Positions 34,148-47,900 of a stretch of 64,000 nt of DNA are shown here, piece after piece. The notes under the pieces were generated by a model that saw only the letters and a program-made list of their open reading frames with translations, had not been told where the DNA came from and made no database searches. Both the position numbers and the translations under genes were made by a program. The DNA comes from Tieghemostelium lacteum (Eukaryota > Evosea > Eumycetozoa > Dictyosteliales > Raperosteliaceae). How positions within the stretch are numbered: position 1 is the stretch's first letter; each line of letters opens with the position of its first letter. The stretch is from contig LODT01000037.1 of the NCBI GenBank assembly GCA_001606155.1, positions 248,001-312,000 of the forward strand. Direction: 5' to 3'.

Positions 34148-37100
34148 TTATTTATTATTCATACCTTTTAATTTGTTAGTTAATTTTGCAAGATTAATGA
34201 TTGACATTTTCTTTTTATAGAGGATATAAGTAATGGAAACCACTGCAACAATAGTAAAACCAACAGCACCAATGATGATACCTGCCAATTGTGATTTTGT
34301 AAGTCCTTGGTCTGTGGTTTGGTCACTTGAACATGTGGATTGTGATTTATCAGATGCTGGTGTGGTGTCTATAAGAACTGAGAAATCAGGGTCTAGAATA
34401 GCATTTGATTGGAAATTGGGTATGTTGATGTAAATGAATGATATGGACTCTGTACCTGTTTGTTGACTGGATATAGAGTTGCTTACAGATTGAATTCTGT
34501 TATCTATGATACCTCTTTTAATGAATCTTCCATAGAGTGAATGCGTGTCAATTTGAAGTTTTACATATTCACTGTCTTCATCTATATCACCAGTTTCCTG
34601 TAGAGAGCATGATTGTTGATTGGATGTGGACTGGAGAGACGCTAGCATTACTAACTGGAGTGTGTTTAGTTTTGATATATAGGCATATTTGCTAATATCA
34701 ATCTTGTATTTCAAAGATGATGGCAATAAATCTAGTTTCTCACCTGCAAAGAAGATAGTGGTCTTCTGGGAATAATACTGAATAGTAGCTTGAACAGTAG
34801 TTACCAAACCATTACTAGTTACATTGGTTTTATAGGTGTACTCTTGTGATACTGTTGAGAGACCTGTAGTATTGGTATATACCCATGAAGTGAAATTAAA
34901 CTCATTTTCAATAGTTCCATCAGGTTTAAGTTCTTTTAGAGCTAATAATGATATTAATGTTTTCAAAGATACAGTTTCACCATCTGGGAGTGTGGAATTG
35001 AAGTCATTACCGATATCAGGATTGGTGGTGTTGATTGTTGGTGGTCTTATGATGTTTCTAGACAGACAATCAGCACCAAACCAAGGGTCTATACAGATAC
35101 ATCTTCCATATGTATTACACATACCATTGGAAGAACCTCCGCATGCAGGAGTACCAGGACATGGTTTATTAGGAGCTGGTGAAGTTGGGATAGGTTGAGC
35201 CGTGTAAGTTTTCACTTGAAACACATTTCTAGTAGTAGCACCTGTGGATGGACAATACAATAGTAACCAAATCTCAGGTTTATTCTGTAATGGTAAATTA
35301 AAGTACATGATGGTATTAAAGTAACTCTCAATGGTGAAATTCATTATAATAGGTAAACGTTTTTCATAGGCTACTTGGACTACAATATCATTGAATTGAC
35401 AGCTAGTTTGAAAGTTTCTTCCATTGATTGTAATAAATCCACCCATATTGGATAATGGTGATGTTGATTCAATGATTGGTGCAATGTCTTGATTTTTGGT
35501 GATGGTAATGTACCCTGGTGGATCTAAGGTTGATAGCATGATGGAAGATAACCCTCCTCCATTCAAGACACTATCGTAAAACCCGTGGATGGACAATATA
35601 ATTTTAGAACCAGCATGTCCGAATCCATAAGGGAATTGTAGGTTGCATACATAGGTTCCTTGTGTTTGTGATTGGTTTACCATTTCTGCACGAACTATAA
35701 CCTGTTCTAGAAGAACACCTTGTGCATAACATTCAGGTAAATTCGAACTACTTAAACCTGATGGATCTTCAAGTATAAAGTACATAGTCACCTCTCTGTT
35801 ATTAGAGAGAACATCCATAGTAGTGACACTCTGTAGATAGGACACCAATGATGGAGGTGATGTATCTGATGAAAATTGACATATGGTTGATATCATTAAT
35901 TGGTCACTGTCCATTACTTTTAGAAGTGGACTTATACCCTCAGAAGGTTTAGATGAAGTGTATTTACTAATTACACCTGAGGTATCTTCCAATTCCATAT
36001 AATGTATAAAGAACTGTTCACTTGTACATGGAGCTTTAAGGTCAATTCCTATCGTATAATTATCTAATTTCTGTCCATTTGAAATCAAATTAAAGGTATA
36101 AAAGGTTGGTGTTACATTTGATCTGATTTTTACAATACCACTCTTGAACCCATTATAAGGGTCTTCTATTGTAAATATCCAAGAGATTCTACTGTCCACA
36201 GTTATCAATACAGTATTTGAAGGTGATGCAGTAACTTTTGTAACAACTGGTGGCATTCTATCTGCATATTCAGAATGCACATACAACTGAGACGAATCAT
36301 CAAAACCCATATACTGCAGTTCATGACTGTAGAAATACAAGTCTGGATAATATATAAAATATGGTACTATGCCGGTGAACGCTCTAGCTTGAATTTGAAA
36401 ATCAATTGCAAACATGTTAGCTTTGTCATCCCAATACCCATAATATACATCATCACTCTCACTCTGTTGATTTAAACTCTCAGCATCAACTAAAGGATTC
36501 AATACCAATCTTACAACCATTGTTTTCTGTGGATATGTAAAGTTTACATATAATCTATTCTGGCAACCAACTTCTGATAAATCAATTACATTACTCTTCC
36601 CTCCACCAATCATAAATCTAATAGTACTAATTTTCATAGCACCATATAATCCAACTATAACAAATATATAAAAAATTAGTAATATAGTTCATCTATAGAT
36701 TCCTCTAATTCACATACCATAATTGTTAAAATGTGGTACTACAAAAGGATATTTAAAATCTAGTAAGTCACCACTTATTACACCCTTATTTCCTGCGATA
36801 TCATAGTATTCAATGTAATTTTTAAAACTATTAAATTTTGAATAATCAATTAATTTTTGGTAGGTACCTGCATATTGATCACCTGAAACCAAATCATATA
36901 ACATTATTGAAATATAAGGGCCAATATCCATTCGATAGAATCCAGGTGTATCATCTTGTATATTTATTACTACTAACATTTTCATTCCATTTAAAGGAAG
37001 AATACTAAAACTACTAGTGATAATAGGTGGTGCAACCTCTATTTTTATATGTATTAGTAAATATTTTAATAATGCTTTTGATAAACTAAAATAAATACCT

Positions 37101-38552
37101 GGAGTTATAGGATTCAAAGCATAAGGGTAATATTCAAACCAAAAAGAACCAGAATAACCAGATGACAAAACATCAGCAATACCATAAGTACCATTCATTA
37201 CACCATATTTAAAACCAGGGTTAGTAAATGAATTTAATTGAGCTGCTGCCTTGTATTCTGTACTATTAAATATAAATATATGCAATTCATAGTTATCAGG
37301 GTACTGTGGAAATATATCAAATTGATTTGGATCAATAGAGTCACCAATTGGAGGTTTCACTAGAAATATATAAATATATATAAGTGCCTATGTTAAAGAG
37401 GTAATTCTTGTGATATACATACGGTTTATCGGGAATTCAAATAAAGAGTTTTCATAAAAAGTACCATTGAGATTTGAAGATACATAATATGCTTGGTAGG
37501 TATAAAAAACTTCTCTTGCAGCTGCAGCTGTTCCAGGTATAGTGTAAATAATTTCTCTATTATTTGGATTTCCATAAACTAAATGGGTATATGCAGGTAT
37601 GGATCCAGAGGATTGGGAATTATTAACTAAAACAACTTCAACAATGGATGGATAATTTTCAATTTTTATCTGATAGTAAAAGTCCACCATAAAGGTAGCA
37701 CTTTGGCTATAATACCCTGCTTCTGTGATCACAGGTGTACTACTTTGAATAACTATTAATAGATTTAAATTAATATAAAAATATATATTTTAAAATAGAT
37801 ACAGGATAATTACCATTTTTTAAGAATGTTTTAACAGGAGCATTAATGGAAACATAGCTATTGGATATTATAAAATCAATATTTGGAGGTAAAGTACCTG
37901 TAGAAGTAACAGGATTTATACTTTTTAATGAACATATAATGATTAGGTTTTGGTATCCTAAAAAAGAACCTGTGTTACATTGGTAAGGATCACTAGTTTT
38001 TACACTATACCAATTAGTTCTTTTAGTTAAATTCAATTTTAATAATAATGAATATTCATTATCTAAATTTATAGGTCCTTGAAATGATAGTTCCGATGGA
38101 TTAAGTAGTTGTGGAGGAGGTACTGATTGACAATCATATGTAGTTATTGGTATATTTGCACCAACGATAGGTGCAATAGCAAATGTACCATTAGTTCCAA
38201 CATTAAACTGTGCTGAAAAATCTATTCCTATCAAATTGTTTCCTAAAGCTACAAATTTAGCCTCTACAATAGAACCTGGAACTAAATTTATGTAACTGAT
38301 CATTCCTGAATTATCAACATCTTTTAAAATTACTTTATAGGTAAAGGTACAAAAAGGAATGCTAGGAGGTCCCCCATAAAAATCATTATCATAGGGATTA
38401 GTTAAATCTGCCTCCAGAATGTATGATTCTATTATAAAAAAAAAATGTTTTTGTTAGTTAAACTACAAAAGTTTTTACTAAATTAAATACATACCTGATA
38501 GTCTAATAGTACATAAATATAATATACATATATAAAATAACAAGTATTTCAT
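34148..38552 (-). CDS. ComC-like EGF-domain adhesion protein D
   Basis: Exons 38552-38495, 38428-37814, 37752-37423, 37359-37099, 37038-36718 and 36654-34148 give 1363 residues, all introns phase 1. The 60-nt intron 37039-37098 has no stop and is a multiple of three, so naive translation reads through it. Removing it matches the other copies and uses a TACTAAT branch-like site. The signal peptide is MKYLLFYICILYLCTIR. D and E form a subfamily marked by FMIGGG, YPDLYFYSH and QYMGFDDS in the ectodomain, absent from A-C. The EGF is CPGTPACGGSSNGMC...CIDPWFGADC. The conserved domain ends SVLIDTTPASDKSQSTC, followed by a helix and a tail ending NKLKGMNNK. Only 96 bp separate its start from the stop of gene E. 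Confidence 0.82.
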
Positions 38553-38648
38553 AGTGGTGGATGTTCTAAAAGGACTTTTCTTGGATTTAATAAAAATAAA
38601 AAAATATCTTGATGAATAAATATCTTGATTCTTTTGAATTGATCATGA

Positions 38649-41600
38649 TTATTTATTGGTTTGAAAATTTTGTAATTTGTTCACCAAGTTTTTGTTATAC
38701 TTTTGAGTTTTATGCTTTTTGTAGAAGTGATAGGATACTGATACAACCACAATGGCAGTAAAACCAACAACACCAATGATGATGCCTGCAATTTGGGATT
38801 TTGTAAGTCCGTCTTTGTTATTTTTAATATCTTCAATTTCAGAACATGTAGATTCTGATTTATCAGATGCTGGTGTGGTGTCTATAAGAACTGAGAAATC
38901 AGGGTCTAAAATAGCTTTAGATTGGAAATTGGGAATGTTGATAGAGATAAGTGACATTGACTCTTTACCTGTTTGCTCGTTGGTTATAGTGTTACTGAGA
39001 GTTTGAATTCTGTTATCTATGATACCTCTTTTAATGAATCTTCCATAGAGTGAATGCGTGTCAACTTGAAGTTTAACATATTCACTACCACTATCAATTT
39101 CACCAGACTCTTGTGTTGAACATGATATATTAGGGGATGTAGATTGAATGGATGCAGACATTACAAGCTTTAAAGTATTTAATTTAGATTTGAATGGGAA
39201 TCTTGTAATTTCAATTTTATACTTTAGAGTAGATGGTAACAATTCAAGTTTTTCATTGGCAAAATATATAGATGTCTTTTCAGTGTAATACTGGAGAATA
39301 GCAACAACTGTACAACTGGAATTGGCAGTACTTGTAACATTGGTTTTATAAGTTGATTCTTGCATTACTGTTGAGAGACCTGTGGTGTTGGTATATACCC
39401 ATTGAGTGAAGTTAAATTGTTTTTCAATAGTACCATCAGGTTTCATTTCTTGTAAGGAAACTAATGAGATGAGTGTTTTTAAAGTTACCTGCTCACCATT
39501 TGGAAGTGTTGTATTGAAATCAGTATCAATATCAGGGTTTGTGGTATTTGTGTCTGGTTGTACAATAACGGTTCTTGAGAGACAATCTACACCATACCAT
39601 GAATTTATGCATCTGCAAACACCATTAGTAGAGTCACAAACACCATTGGAAGATCCACCACATTGTGGAGTTCCTGGACATGTTTTTGTAGGTGGTAGAG
39701 AAGTTGGAGGTATGACTCTAATGGGATAGGTATCAACTTTATAAGGTAGACTTAGGTATGAAGAACCACCAACAACAACCCAAACTGATGTCAAATTATT
39801 AAATGTAGTATTTAAACCAACCATGGTAATATAAAAATCTGAATTATTGAATGCTTGTTGATCAATTCTATCTGACATAGCTTCATCTTTGAATATAGAT
39901 ACTATAAGAATTTGGTTGGATGAAAATAGAAAGTTTTTTCCATAAATTGTAAATTGACCTCCCATATTAGATAGTGGGGAGACTGATTCAATAAATGGTT
40001 TGGATTTTGTAAATGAAACAGCTACAGAGCCAACAGGATTCAGTGTATTAAAAGTTAACAATGATTGAGTTGGGAATCCAGCTACATTTAATAAGTTATC
40101 ATAGATACCGTAGATGGAGTACACCAATCTTGTTCCTGCTGCTGCAAATCCAAAAGGAAATTCAAATTCACATTGGAATAGAGCACTTGTTGAGTCTTGA
40201 GCTTTTATATATCCATAGGTTGTAATTTGTTCTAATAGATATCCAGTTACAACACATTCGGGTAGATTATCGTTTTTAATACCATTATTATCTGAGACTG
40301 AAAAGAGTACAGTTAAACTTCTATCTTGCGAAGACATGTCAATTGAATTAGTACTTTGGGAGATATTAACTAAAGTAGGTGGGTTAATATCAATAACAGG
40401 TGTACATGAAATTGAAATAACTAGTTGAGGACTATTCATTACTATAAGAAGAGGGTTGATACCATCGAACCACATTCCACTTTCATAACTAGATATCACC
40501 CCTGAATTGTCCTCTAATTCCATACTGTATATATAAAACTGTTGATCAATACAAGTTTGTTTGACAGTGAAAAAAAGTGAAAAGTTTCCATTTATATCCA
40601 AACTTTCAGGAGTCAACTCAAAGGTTATATCTTGAGGTGTTAGATTAGATCTAACAACAACAGTTCCACGCTTGAAACCATTATGATTCTCCACAATTTG
40701 CATTATCCAACCAATAGCTGAATCTTGAGTTATAGAAGGTGTAATTGAAGGTATTGCCATAACACTTTTAATTATAGGTGGCATTCTATCTGCAAAATCA
40801 GATTGAACATATAACTGTGCAGAATCATCAAAACCCATATACTGTAAATCATGGCTATAGAAATACAAGTCAGGGTAATAAATGAGATAGGGTATAATTC
40901 CAGTGAATTCTCTTGCTTTTAAATCAAAATCCACTGTATACATCTGAACTTTTTCATCCCAATATCCATAAAATACTTCTTCTAATCCAACTAATGTATT
41001 TAAATTATCTGTATAGGTATCTAGAGCGAATCTAATCACCATATTTTTATCAACACTGGTAAAGTTTACATATAATTTATTCTGACATCCAATATCTGAT
41101 AAATCAATAGCATTACTTTCTCCACCTCCAATCATAAATCTAATATAACTTATTTTTAATGAAGTATATTGTTCCACTATTGAACAATAATAACAGTTAG
41201 AAATATTTGGAAAATTAAAGTTACTATTATTAATACATACAATAATTGTAATTGTTTGTTATTACACCTGGAAATGATATATTCAAATATTCTGAACTAA
41301 ATTCCATAGTATTACCAGCAATATCATAAAGTACAACTGTGGTATCATAACTAATAAATTTTGAGTAATCAACCACTTTTTGGTAGAGTCCATTACCAAT
41401 GGATCCAAAAAACATATCACTAGAATCAATAGTTATATGATCACCTATTGTTAGTTTTAATATTCCAGAGTTATCATTAGAGCTCATTGTTAGGGCCATT
41501 GTCATGTTGTTTAATGGTTTTATAGTCAATTGCGTTAAATTAGGTGGAGTGGTATCAGCTATTATATATATTTGTTAGTAAATATTAAAATGAATTTATA

Positions 41601-43080
41601 AATAACTATAATTACTTTTAGAATGACCAGCTGTAGCTGTATAAGAGGAACCACTAATATCAATTAAAGATGTATATTCAGTTGCAAGAATTGTGATTAC
41701 ACCTTGATTTTGGCCTGTCATTCCAAATTTAAAATATTGATTATAAATACTTCCAATATATACATCAGTTTTATAATCAGTCAGATTTTGAATATTTAAT
41801 ACCAATTGGTACAATGTTAGTATATCACCTCCTTCTTGAAATAATTGTGGAGAAAATGTTTTGATATTTTGTATTACTATAATCAATGAATAAATATTAG
41901 TAGTTATTTTTATATGGTTAAATTTATTAAAATACATACTTTCAATATTATAAGTTACTTTAGTAGTACTAGAAGCATTTAAGATTCCAATATTATTATT
42001 TGTGTAATAAAATGGACAGTATTCGTATGTAGCTGTTGGTGATCCTGGTATACCAGGAATTGTATAAACAACTTCTCTATATGTTTTATTACCTAGAACA
42101 ATATGAGTTCTCTTTGGTATAGATCCAGAAGTTTGACCTGTATTATATAATACAACCTCAACTAAAGGTGCATTATTTTCTACCTTAAACCAATAAAAAA
42201 AATTATTCATATAAGTAGGTGTTAGTGATGAAAATCCCATTGCAATAATTTTTGCTGGTTCCTGTATAGCTATTGTTGTAATCATTAATATAATTGATTT
42301 AAAACAAATTTTGTAGTTCATTTTTAATTACCATTTAAAAAATTTGGAATTTGATAAGAATTTGATCTTCCGAATGGATCAGAAATGGTAATGTTAACTT
42401 TTGGAATGGGACCATTTGCAGTATTTGGATCTATATTTTTCAAAGAACATATAACTACCAGGGTATTAAAATTAAAAAAGGTACCTGGTGTACATTTAAA
42501 TGGTGATGCTGCAACTAGTTGATAAGCACTATCCGCTCTTTTGCTGATATTAAATTTTACTAATACTGAATATTCATTATGCAAATTAATTGGTCCTTTA
42601 AATGTATAGGTTGAACTGTCCACTAATAAAGGAGGCGGTAAAAGCTCACAATTATAGGTTGTATAATTCGGGTAAGAAAATGATGGTAATGTTATTCCTA
42701 TTCCACCTGTACCAGGATTTAATTTTACTTCAAATTGAATCATGGCATATCTAGTACCTAATCTTGAAACAATTGGTATACCTTGTAATGTGCCACCTGT
42801 AACACCAAAATTATTAAAATTACCAACCAATAGATTATCATCAATCAAAACTCTATAATTAAAATAACAAAATGGATCTGATCCAGCATTTCCATATTTA
42901 TCATTAAAATTTAATGGAGTATAATCACCTAAAAATTGATATGATTCTACAAGTACTTTAAATAGGTCAATATCATCTCTACCTGATTTTCACTAATCAA
43001 TCTAGATAAATACCTGAAATTTCACATAATAAAATCAAAAATATTAAAATATTTATAAATTTTATATATGTATTATTCAT
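38649..43080 (-). CDS. ComC-like EGF-domain adhesion protein E
   Basis: Exons 43080-43014, 42946-42332, 42269-41940, 41876-41616, 41558-41241 and 41176-38649 give 1372 residues, all introns phase 1. Intron 41877-41939 (63 nt, GTATGT...ATAG) has no in-frame stop and would be missed by simple reading. Exons 2, 3 and 4 have exactly the lengths of those in D (615, 330, 261 nt). The signal peptide is MNNTYIKFINILIFLILLCE. The ectodomain shares FMIGGG and QYMGFDDSAQLYV with D. The EGF module reads CPGTPQCGGSSNGVC...CINSWYGVDC, then come the conserved domain (SLYGRFIKRGIIDNRIQ), a helix and a tail ending NKLQNFQTNK. D and E are the product of a tandem duplication newer than the A-C split. Confidence 0.82.
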
Positions 43081-43313
43081 TTTATAAATAACTTTAAAGT
43101 GAATGATTAAAAAAAAAATAAAAAAAAATATCTAACGACATTTCACAGAAATCAAACATGTTCCCAACTTTTCTTTTCGAAAAGGTTTTATTTCACTCAT
43201 TTCGTATTTTTGAAAATTTTTGGCAACCAACTACCAAAATATCTAGATTTTCAAATACGTCTTTTCTCGGACTTACCATTATTTTTAAAGTATTGAATTC
43301 TGTTCAAACCCAC

Positions 43314-43586
43314 TCATGTAGAACTCAAAAACTCCACAAACTCTGTACTTTTACTAATTCCAAAGAATAAAGCTAGTAGATGATCATAAAGATAGTGTCT
43401 TAAATGCATTAAACCTATGATTATAATATCAAGATTATTTAATACAGAATTACCATTAATAGCTTTTTTCTTTATCCAGTTAGTGTATTTTAAGAGAACT
43501 CTATCTAAACATTGCCTATCAATTCCGGTTGCACCTTTGAAAGCCACTTCTGTTCTTTTGTAATCAATTTCATACGTCATATTCAA
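43314..43586 (-). mobile_element. Transposase helix-turn-helix fragment (DDE_Tnp_4-like)
   Basis: A 90-codon frame has the pattern of the N-terminal HTH region of Harbinger/IS5-like DDE transposases: FKGATGIDRQCLDRVLLKYT, then LDIIIIGLMHLRHYLYDHLL and ALFFGISKSTEFVEF (family: ...LLLTLMRLRHNL...LAALFGVSKST...). The catalytic part is missing; sequence beyond it shows stops. Upstream (to about 43736, minus strand) is a short Ser/Thr/Lys-rich reading stretch that may be its old N-terminal linker. No terminal inverted repeats or target-site duplications were found. A dead scrap or a domesticated small protein; the former is likelier. Confidence 0.5.
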
Positions 43587-43849
43587 TTTGCAAGAATCTA
43601 GATATTTATTTATTTAATGAGTACTAGTTTTTAATCTCTTTTTAGGTGAGCTTGTTGATTTAATACTACTACCAGTAGTTGCAGAGGTAGTGTTAGCATT
43701 ACTACCTACCTCTTTTTTGCCATTTTAATAAAGTACTGTAAAATATGAACTGCAGAACAAAAGGGTTTCAATCCTCCGTGTAAAAATGATAAAACTGCTA
43801 TGTGTATGTGATTTTTGTAAATTTAACAAATACAATAAAATTTCTCACT

Positions 43850-44401
43850 TTTTTTTAATAAAGTACAAAAGATATTATTATCTTAAAATCACAAATTATA
43901 TCCTTGGAAAATAAACTCAAACAATCAACTGACGATTTGGAGAATCATAAAAAAGTGATTATATCTATGGAAAATTTACTCATACAATCATATGACGATT
44001 TGGAGAATTTTAAAAGAGTAAAACTAAATACGAAATATTAGTTTTAGGGGAATTGGCAAGACAATATGAAAAAGCAGTGTGTAGAACAATCTTCGGAGAT
44101 AACACAAGAATTTTTACTTTACAAGGCATGGATTCTCGTGTTATCGGAAAACCTGAATTATCAACAAAATGGGCAGAAGAAAAGGCAAAGATTAATTGGG
44201 ATGAAGATTTGGAAATCACCATAAAAATATTAAAGAAGAATCGATTACCATTCAGCCACCCATTGGTCACCGCCGATAACGAACCCATAACTAAAGAATA
44301 TCAAAACTATTGCAAAAAATCATATTACTAATAAGGACCCAGGCTTCGAACAAACCCTTAGTGACATAAATAGATTATTGGGAGCTTTAGAGAACCATAA
44401 C
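43850..44401 (+). pseudogene. Decayed coiled-coil gene of unknown family
   Basis: Reading pieces in changing frames follow one another: a coiled coil with a duplicated 63-nt unit (ENKLKQSTDDLENHKKV / ENLLIQSYDDLENFKRV, units at about 43905 and 43968), then GELARQYEKAVCRTIFGDNT to PFSHPLVTADNEPITKEYQN (44047-44331), then DPGFEQTLSDINRLLGALEN to a stop at 44401. At least two frame changes separate them, one at an A-run near 44315. I do not recognise the family. The pieces look like the C-terminal half of a host multi-copy gene whose 5' end is absent. Confidence 0.45.
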
Positions 44402-44902
44402 AAAAATACATTATTTAAAAATTAGGCTTTTGTATACAAAACAAGGTTCGTGAATTAGAAAACATTTTTATTATTCAAATACCTGGCACACTTTATGGCT
44501 CTATTTAATGTACATAAATAAACATCAGATCCAACTCCTACCTGTAGGGTATCCTATTGGTACGCCTTTAACAAAAAAAAGAAAACATTTTTATTAAGTA
44601 ATGATACAAAAATAAATTGAGAGTGTTTTGATAATTTTTGACCTTCAAGAATAGATATAAAGTAAAGTATAATATTTGAAGATAATTATTTTACTTTTAT
44701 GATTAATATAAAGTGTTAAGATTTTAAAAGATAAAAATTTTTTTTTTTTTTTTTTATTTGTGAACTTATCAAGCAGTGTGGTATGACCCTTTTTACATAA
44801 TTTAAGAGTTACACCGAGTTTAAATAATTACTGAATAGGTTTTATTAAATCATAGATTTTGAGAAACTAATTTAAAGATAGGTAGAAATTTAAATTTTTT
44901 AT
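44402..44902. other. Intergenic region downstream of the fibro-slime gene
   Basis: A+T-rich, with a T-run near 44737-44755. No frame, RNA gene or repeat is evident. It may contain further unrecognisable remains of the decayed gene to its left. Confidence 0.5.
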
Positions 44903-47900
44903 TTAATTTGAACAGGTTGGTTGATATTTACATTTTTGGGAGGTGGATTGAACTAGAATACAACGATGAGGAGATTTACATGTTATATCAGCACAGGTAA
45001 TACAAGAATATTGTTTAACACATTTATAGATTTGATTTGATTTTTCCATACATTCATAACCTAAAGCACATGATAATTGAAAACATGATTCACCTTGATA
45101 CATATCAAATTGATTTACACAGATATGAGAATTTGGTAAACATATTTGTCCTCTAACACAAATACAATCATTGTTAACTGTATTGTTTTGTTGAACATGA
45201 GTAGAGGGTGTTGTTGTAGTGGAAGTGATTAATGGTTGGATACTAGTTGCAGTAGTGGTGACAGGTGGTTGAGTACCAGTACCTGTTTTTGCAGTACTTG
45301 TTGTTGTACCTGTTGTTGCAGTACCTGTTGTTGTAGTACTTGTTGTTGCAGTACTTGTTGTAGTAGCAGTTATTGGTGATGTACCTGTTGTTGTAGTGGT
45401 TGGGGTTGGTACACAATTCTTGATGATATCATCCTCTGGATATTCACAAATGTTATTATTCAATCCAAATATTCTGAGAATAAAGAATTGAGGAACTCCA
45501 AGACCCAATGTCACTGCACCTTTTTGACAAATAAAAATATCCAATTTATGTGGATTGTTGTTTGGATCTTTTGAAATATTGAAATCTGCATTGTTTTGAC
45601 TGTTGTTACGATCGATGGAGTCCATAACCAATTGGTTGTCCATGAATGCTGACATTTCATAATTGGTTCCAACGAATGATATTCCATTTCTTTCAGTTGT
45701 GTTGGCACAATACCAAAGTCTAATAACCATACACCAATTGTTGTTTGAGAATTCTCCTTCTTTTCCATATCCATAATTATCTATTATTTTTAATCCATAT
45801 TCAGTTGATCCGACAAAGTTAAAACTACCATCAGAATCAGAACGAGTAAAAAGTGAATAGAAGTCTACTTCATCAGAAATATATTTTCCAAATGATTTGT
45901 TGAATCTGTTTGAATAAGTTTGAGAACTCTCTATCCAAACCTTTTCAGTTGCATGGATTGGACTTGTCATATTCAATTTTGGAAGATAACAATTATCAGC
46001 TGTCAATTCTGGTGCTGTGAAACCTCTCAACCCAGCGCCACCTTCATGCTTCTGTTCAAGATTGAAATCAGTTTCATTCTTCAAATGATCCACGAAATAC
46101 GATGGTGCTCTGAATGGAAGCCAGGATGTTGTGTTTACAGTTGGATTAGCTGAAAATATTTTAATTCTATCATTAATTATATTTAAATATGTAATTGAAA
46201 TTGTAACAATGGTTGATTTTCTTTTTGTTTTATACAAGATGTTGGACAGACTTTGTAAAAAATTTGGATCTCTATTTGTATTAAATACTTGTAGCTCACT
46301 ATTTGAAATACTAACAACATCAGATGATATATTGCTAGATGATGAAAATGATAATTGATCCATTACATCAATACCATCCAAGACTTTAAATGTAATGAAT
46401 TGAACATTACAAGCTGATGAAGTTGGATTAAAATTAGATTCTAAGAAACGATATTCACCATTTGAGTTATAGGCAATAGAGGAATTATTGATATTCAAAG
46501 ATGCTGATATTATAGTTTTTTGACCAAATAATATATAATTTATACCATTATAAAAATATTCTATTACATCTAGTATACCATCATTATTAAAATCAACCCA
46601 TGTGGAAGAAATAACTTTTGTGTTTAATATTATAAAACCTCTACAATCACCAAATAATGGAGATGTTTTAATATTCAAATCATAAACAGATGGTAATTTC
46701 ATTGTGGTTCCATATACTCCCCAAGTATATTCAAGAGAAAAAACATTACATGATATATCTGATATACCATCTCCATTAATATCACCAACATACATAGATT
46801 TGCATATTTCCTGAGGTGAAGATACATCTCTGACCCATTTAACAACTTCGGAAGAGTTACCACTGTTGATATCAAAATGAGATTCCCAAATTCCACCTTT
46901 TTTACCATATATCATAAAAATTGAATTTGAATCCTGATAAGCTACTGCCATATCTTGTAATCCATCACCATTGAAGTCACCAAAACCACTCTGAAGTATA
47001 TATTTGAAATCATTAGCTTTAATATCCATTGTAAAACCATTAGTTCCATTTAATACGGGATCGTATTTAGTTGGATAAATTTTTAAACCAAATATAACAC
47101 TACCAGTACCATCCGAAAGTATTACCAAATCATCAATATCATCATTATTCAAATCTCCACAACCAAAATTTATAGTTAATTTCCTATTCATAATATGTCC
47201 ATAAGTTCCATTCGATACATATTTAATATCAAATTTTCCAGAATTGGTTGGAAACTTTTTACCATTATCAAGTCCATAGAGAACAAAAACTTCGTCTTCA
47301 GTATTAAATATCAAATCATTTATACCATCTCCATTATGATCACATAAAACTTGATAGGCAGCGTATTTGGTCTCCTGAGTATTAGCATAATCAATTATAA
47401 ATCCCTCAATTCCATCAAAATTTGAAAAATCATTCTTAAATGGTCCTGCATTGCCATAAATTATTTTTAATTGACCAGTTTTCACTCGAATTATAATTTC
47501 ATCATATCCATCGTTATTTATATCTCCACATAGAGGGTAATTCTGAAGTTCTCTTTTAGTAGTGGCAATACTGAAACCATTGATTCCATCAATCATTGAA
47601 TCTTTTAAAGGTCTCTGTCCACCATATCGTGAGAGATCACCAAAAAATACATATTGATTTTTTGTTTGAAAATCTGATATGATAAAATCCTAATTTATTA
47701 TTTATGTTAGTTTATTTATACACTATATAATTTCAAATTAAAAACTTACTTGTTTACCATCACCATTAAAATCAAAACCTCCAGTTTTAAATTCAGTATG
47801 GAAATCTAAACTATAACTATTAGTATCATTCATTAAACTCTCTGATGATGGGAAACCAATATTTATAGATATCTTTAGAAAAAAAATTAGTAAGAGAACT

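Noticed and set aside
43158-43370. 70-codon plus-strand frame
   Set aside because: Antisense to the transposase fragment, no recognisable pattern, unusual Phe/Thr composition typical of antisense reading.
45215-45400. Imperfect short repeat that could suggest an array or satellite
   Set aside because: In frame it encodes the Thr-rich stalk of the fibro-slime protein; units are 3-12 nt with no spacers, so it is not a CRISPR array.
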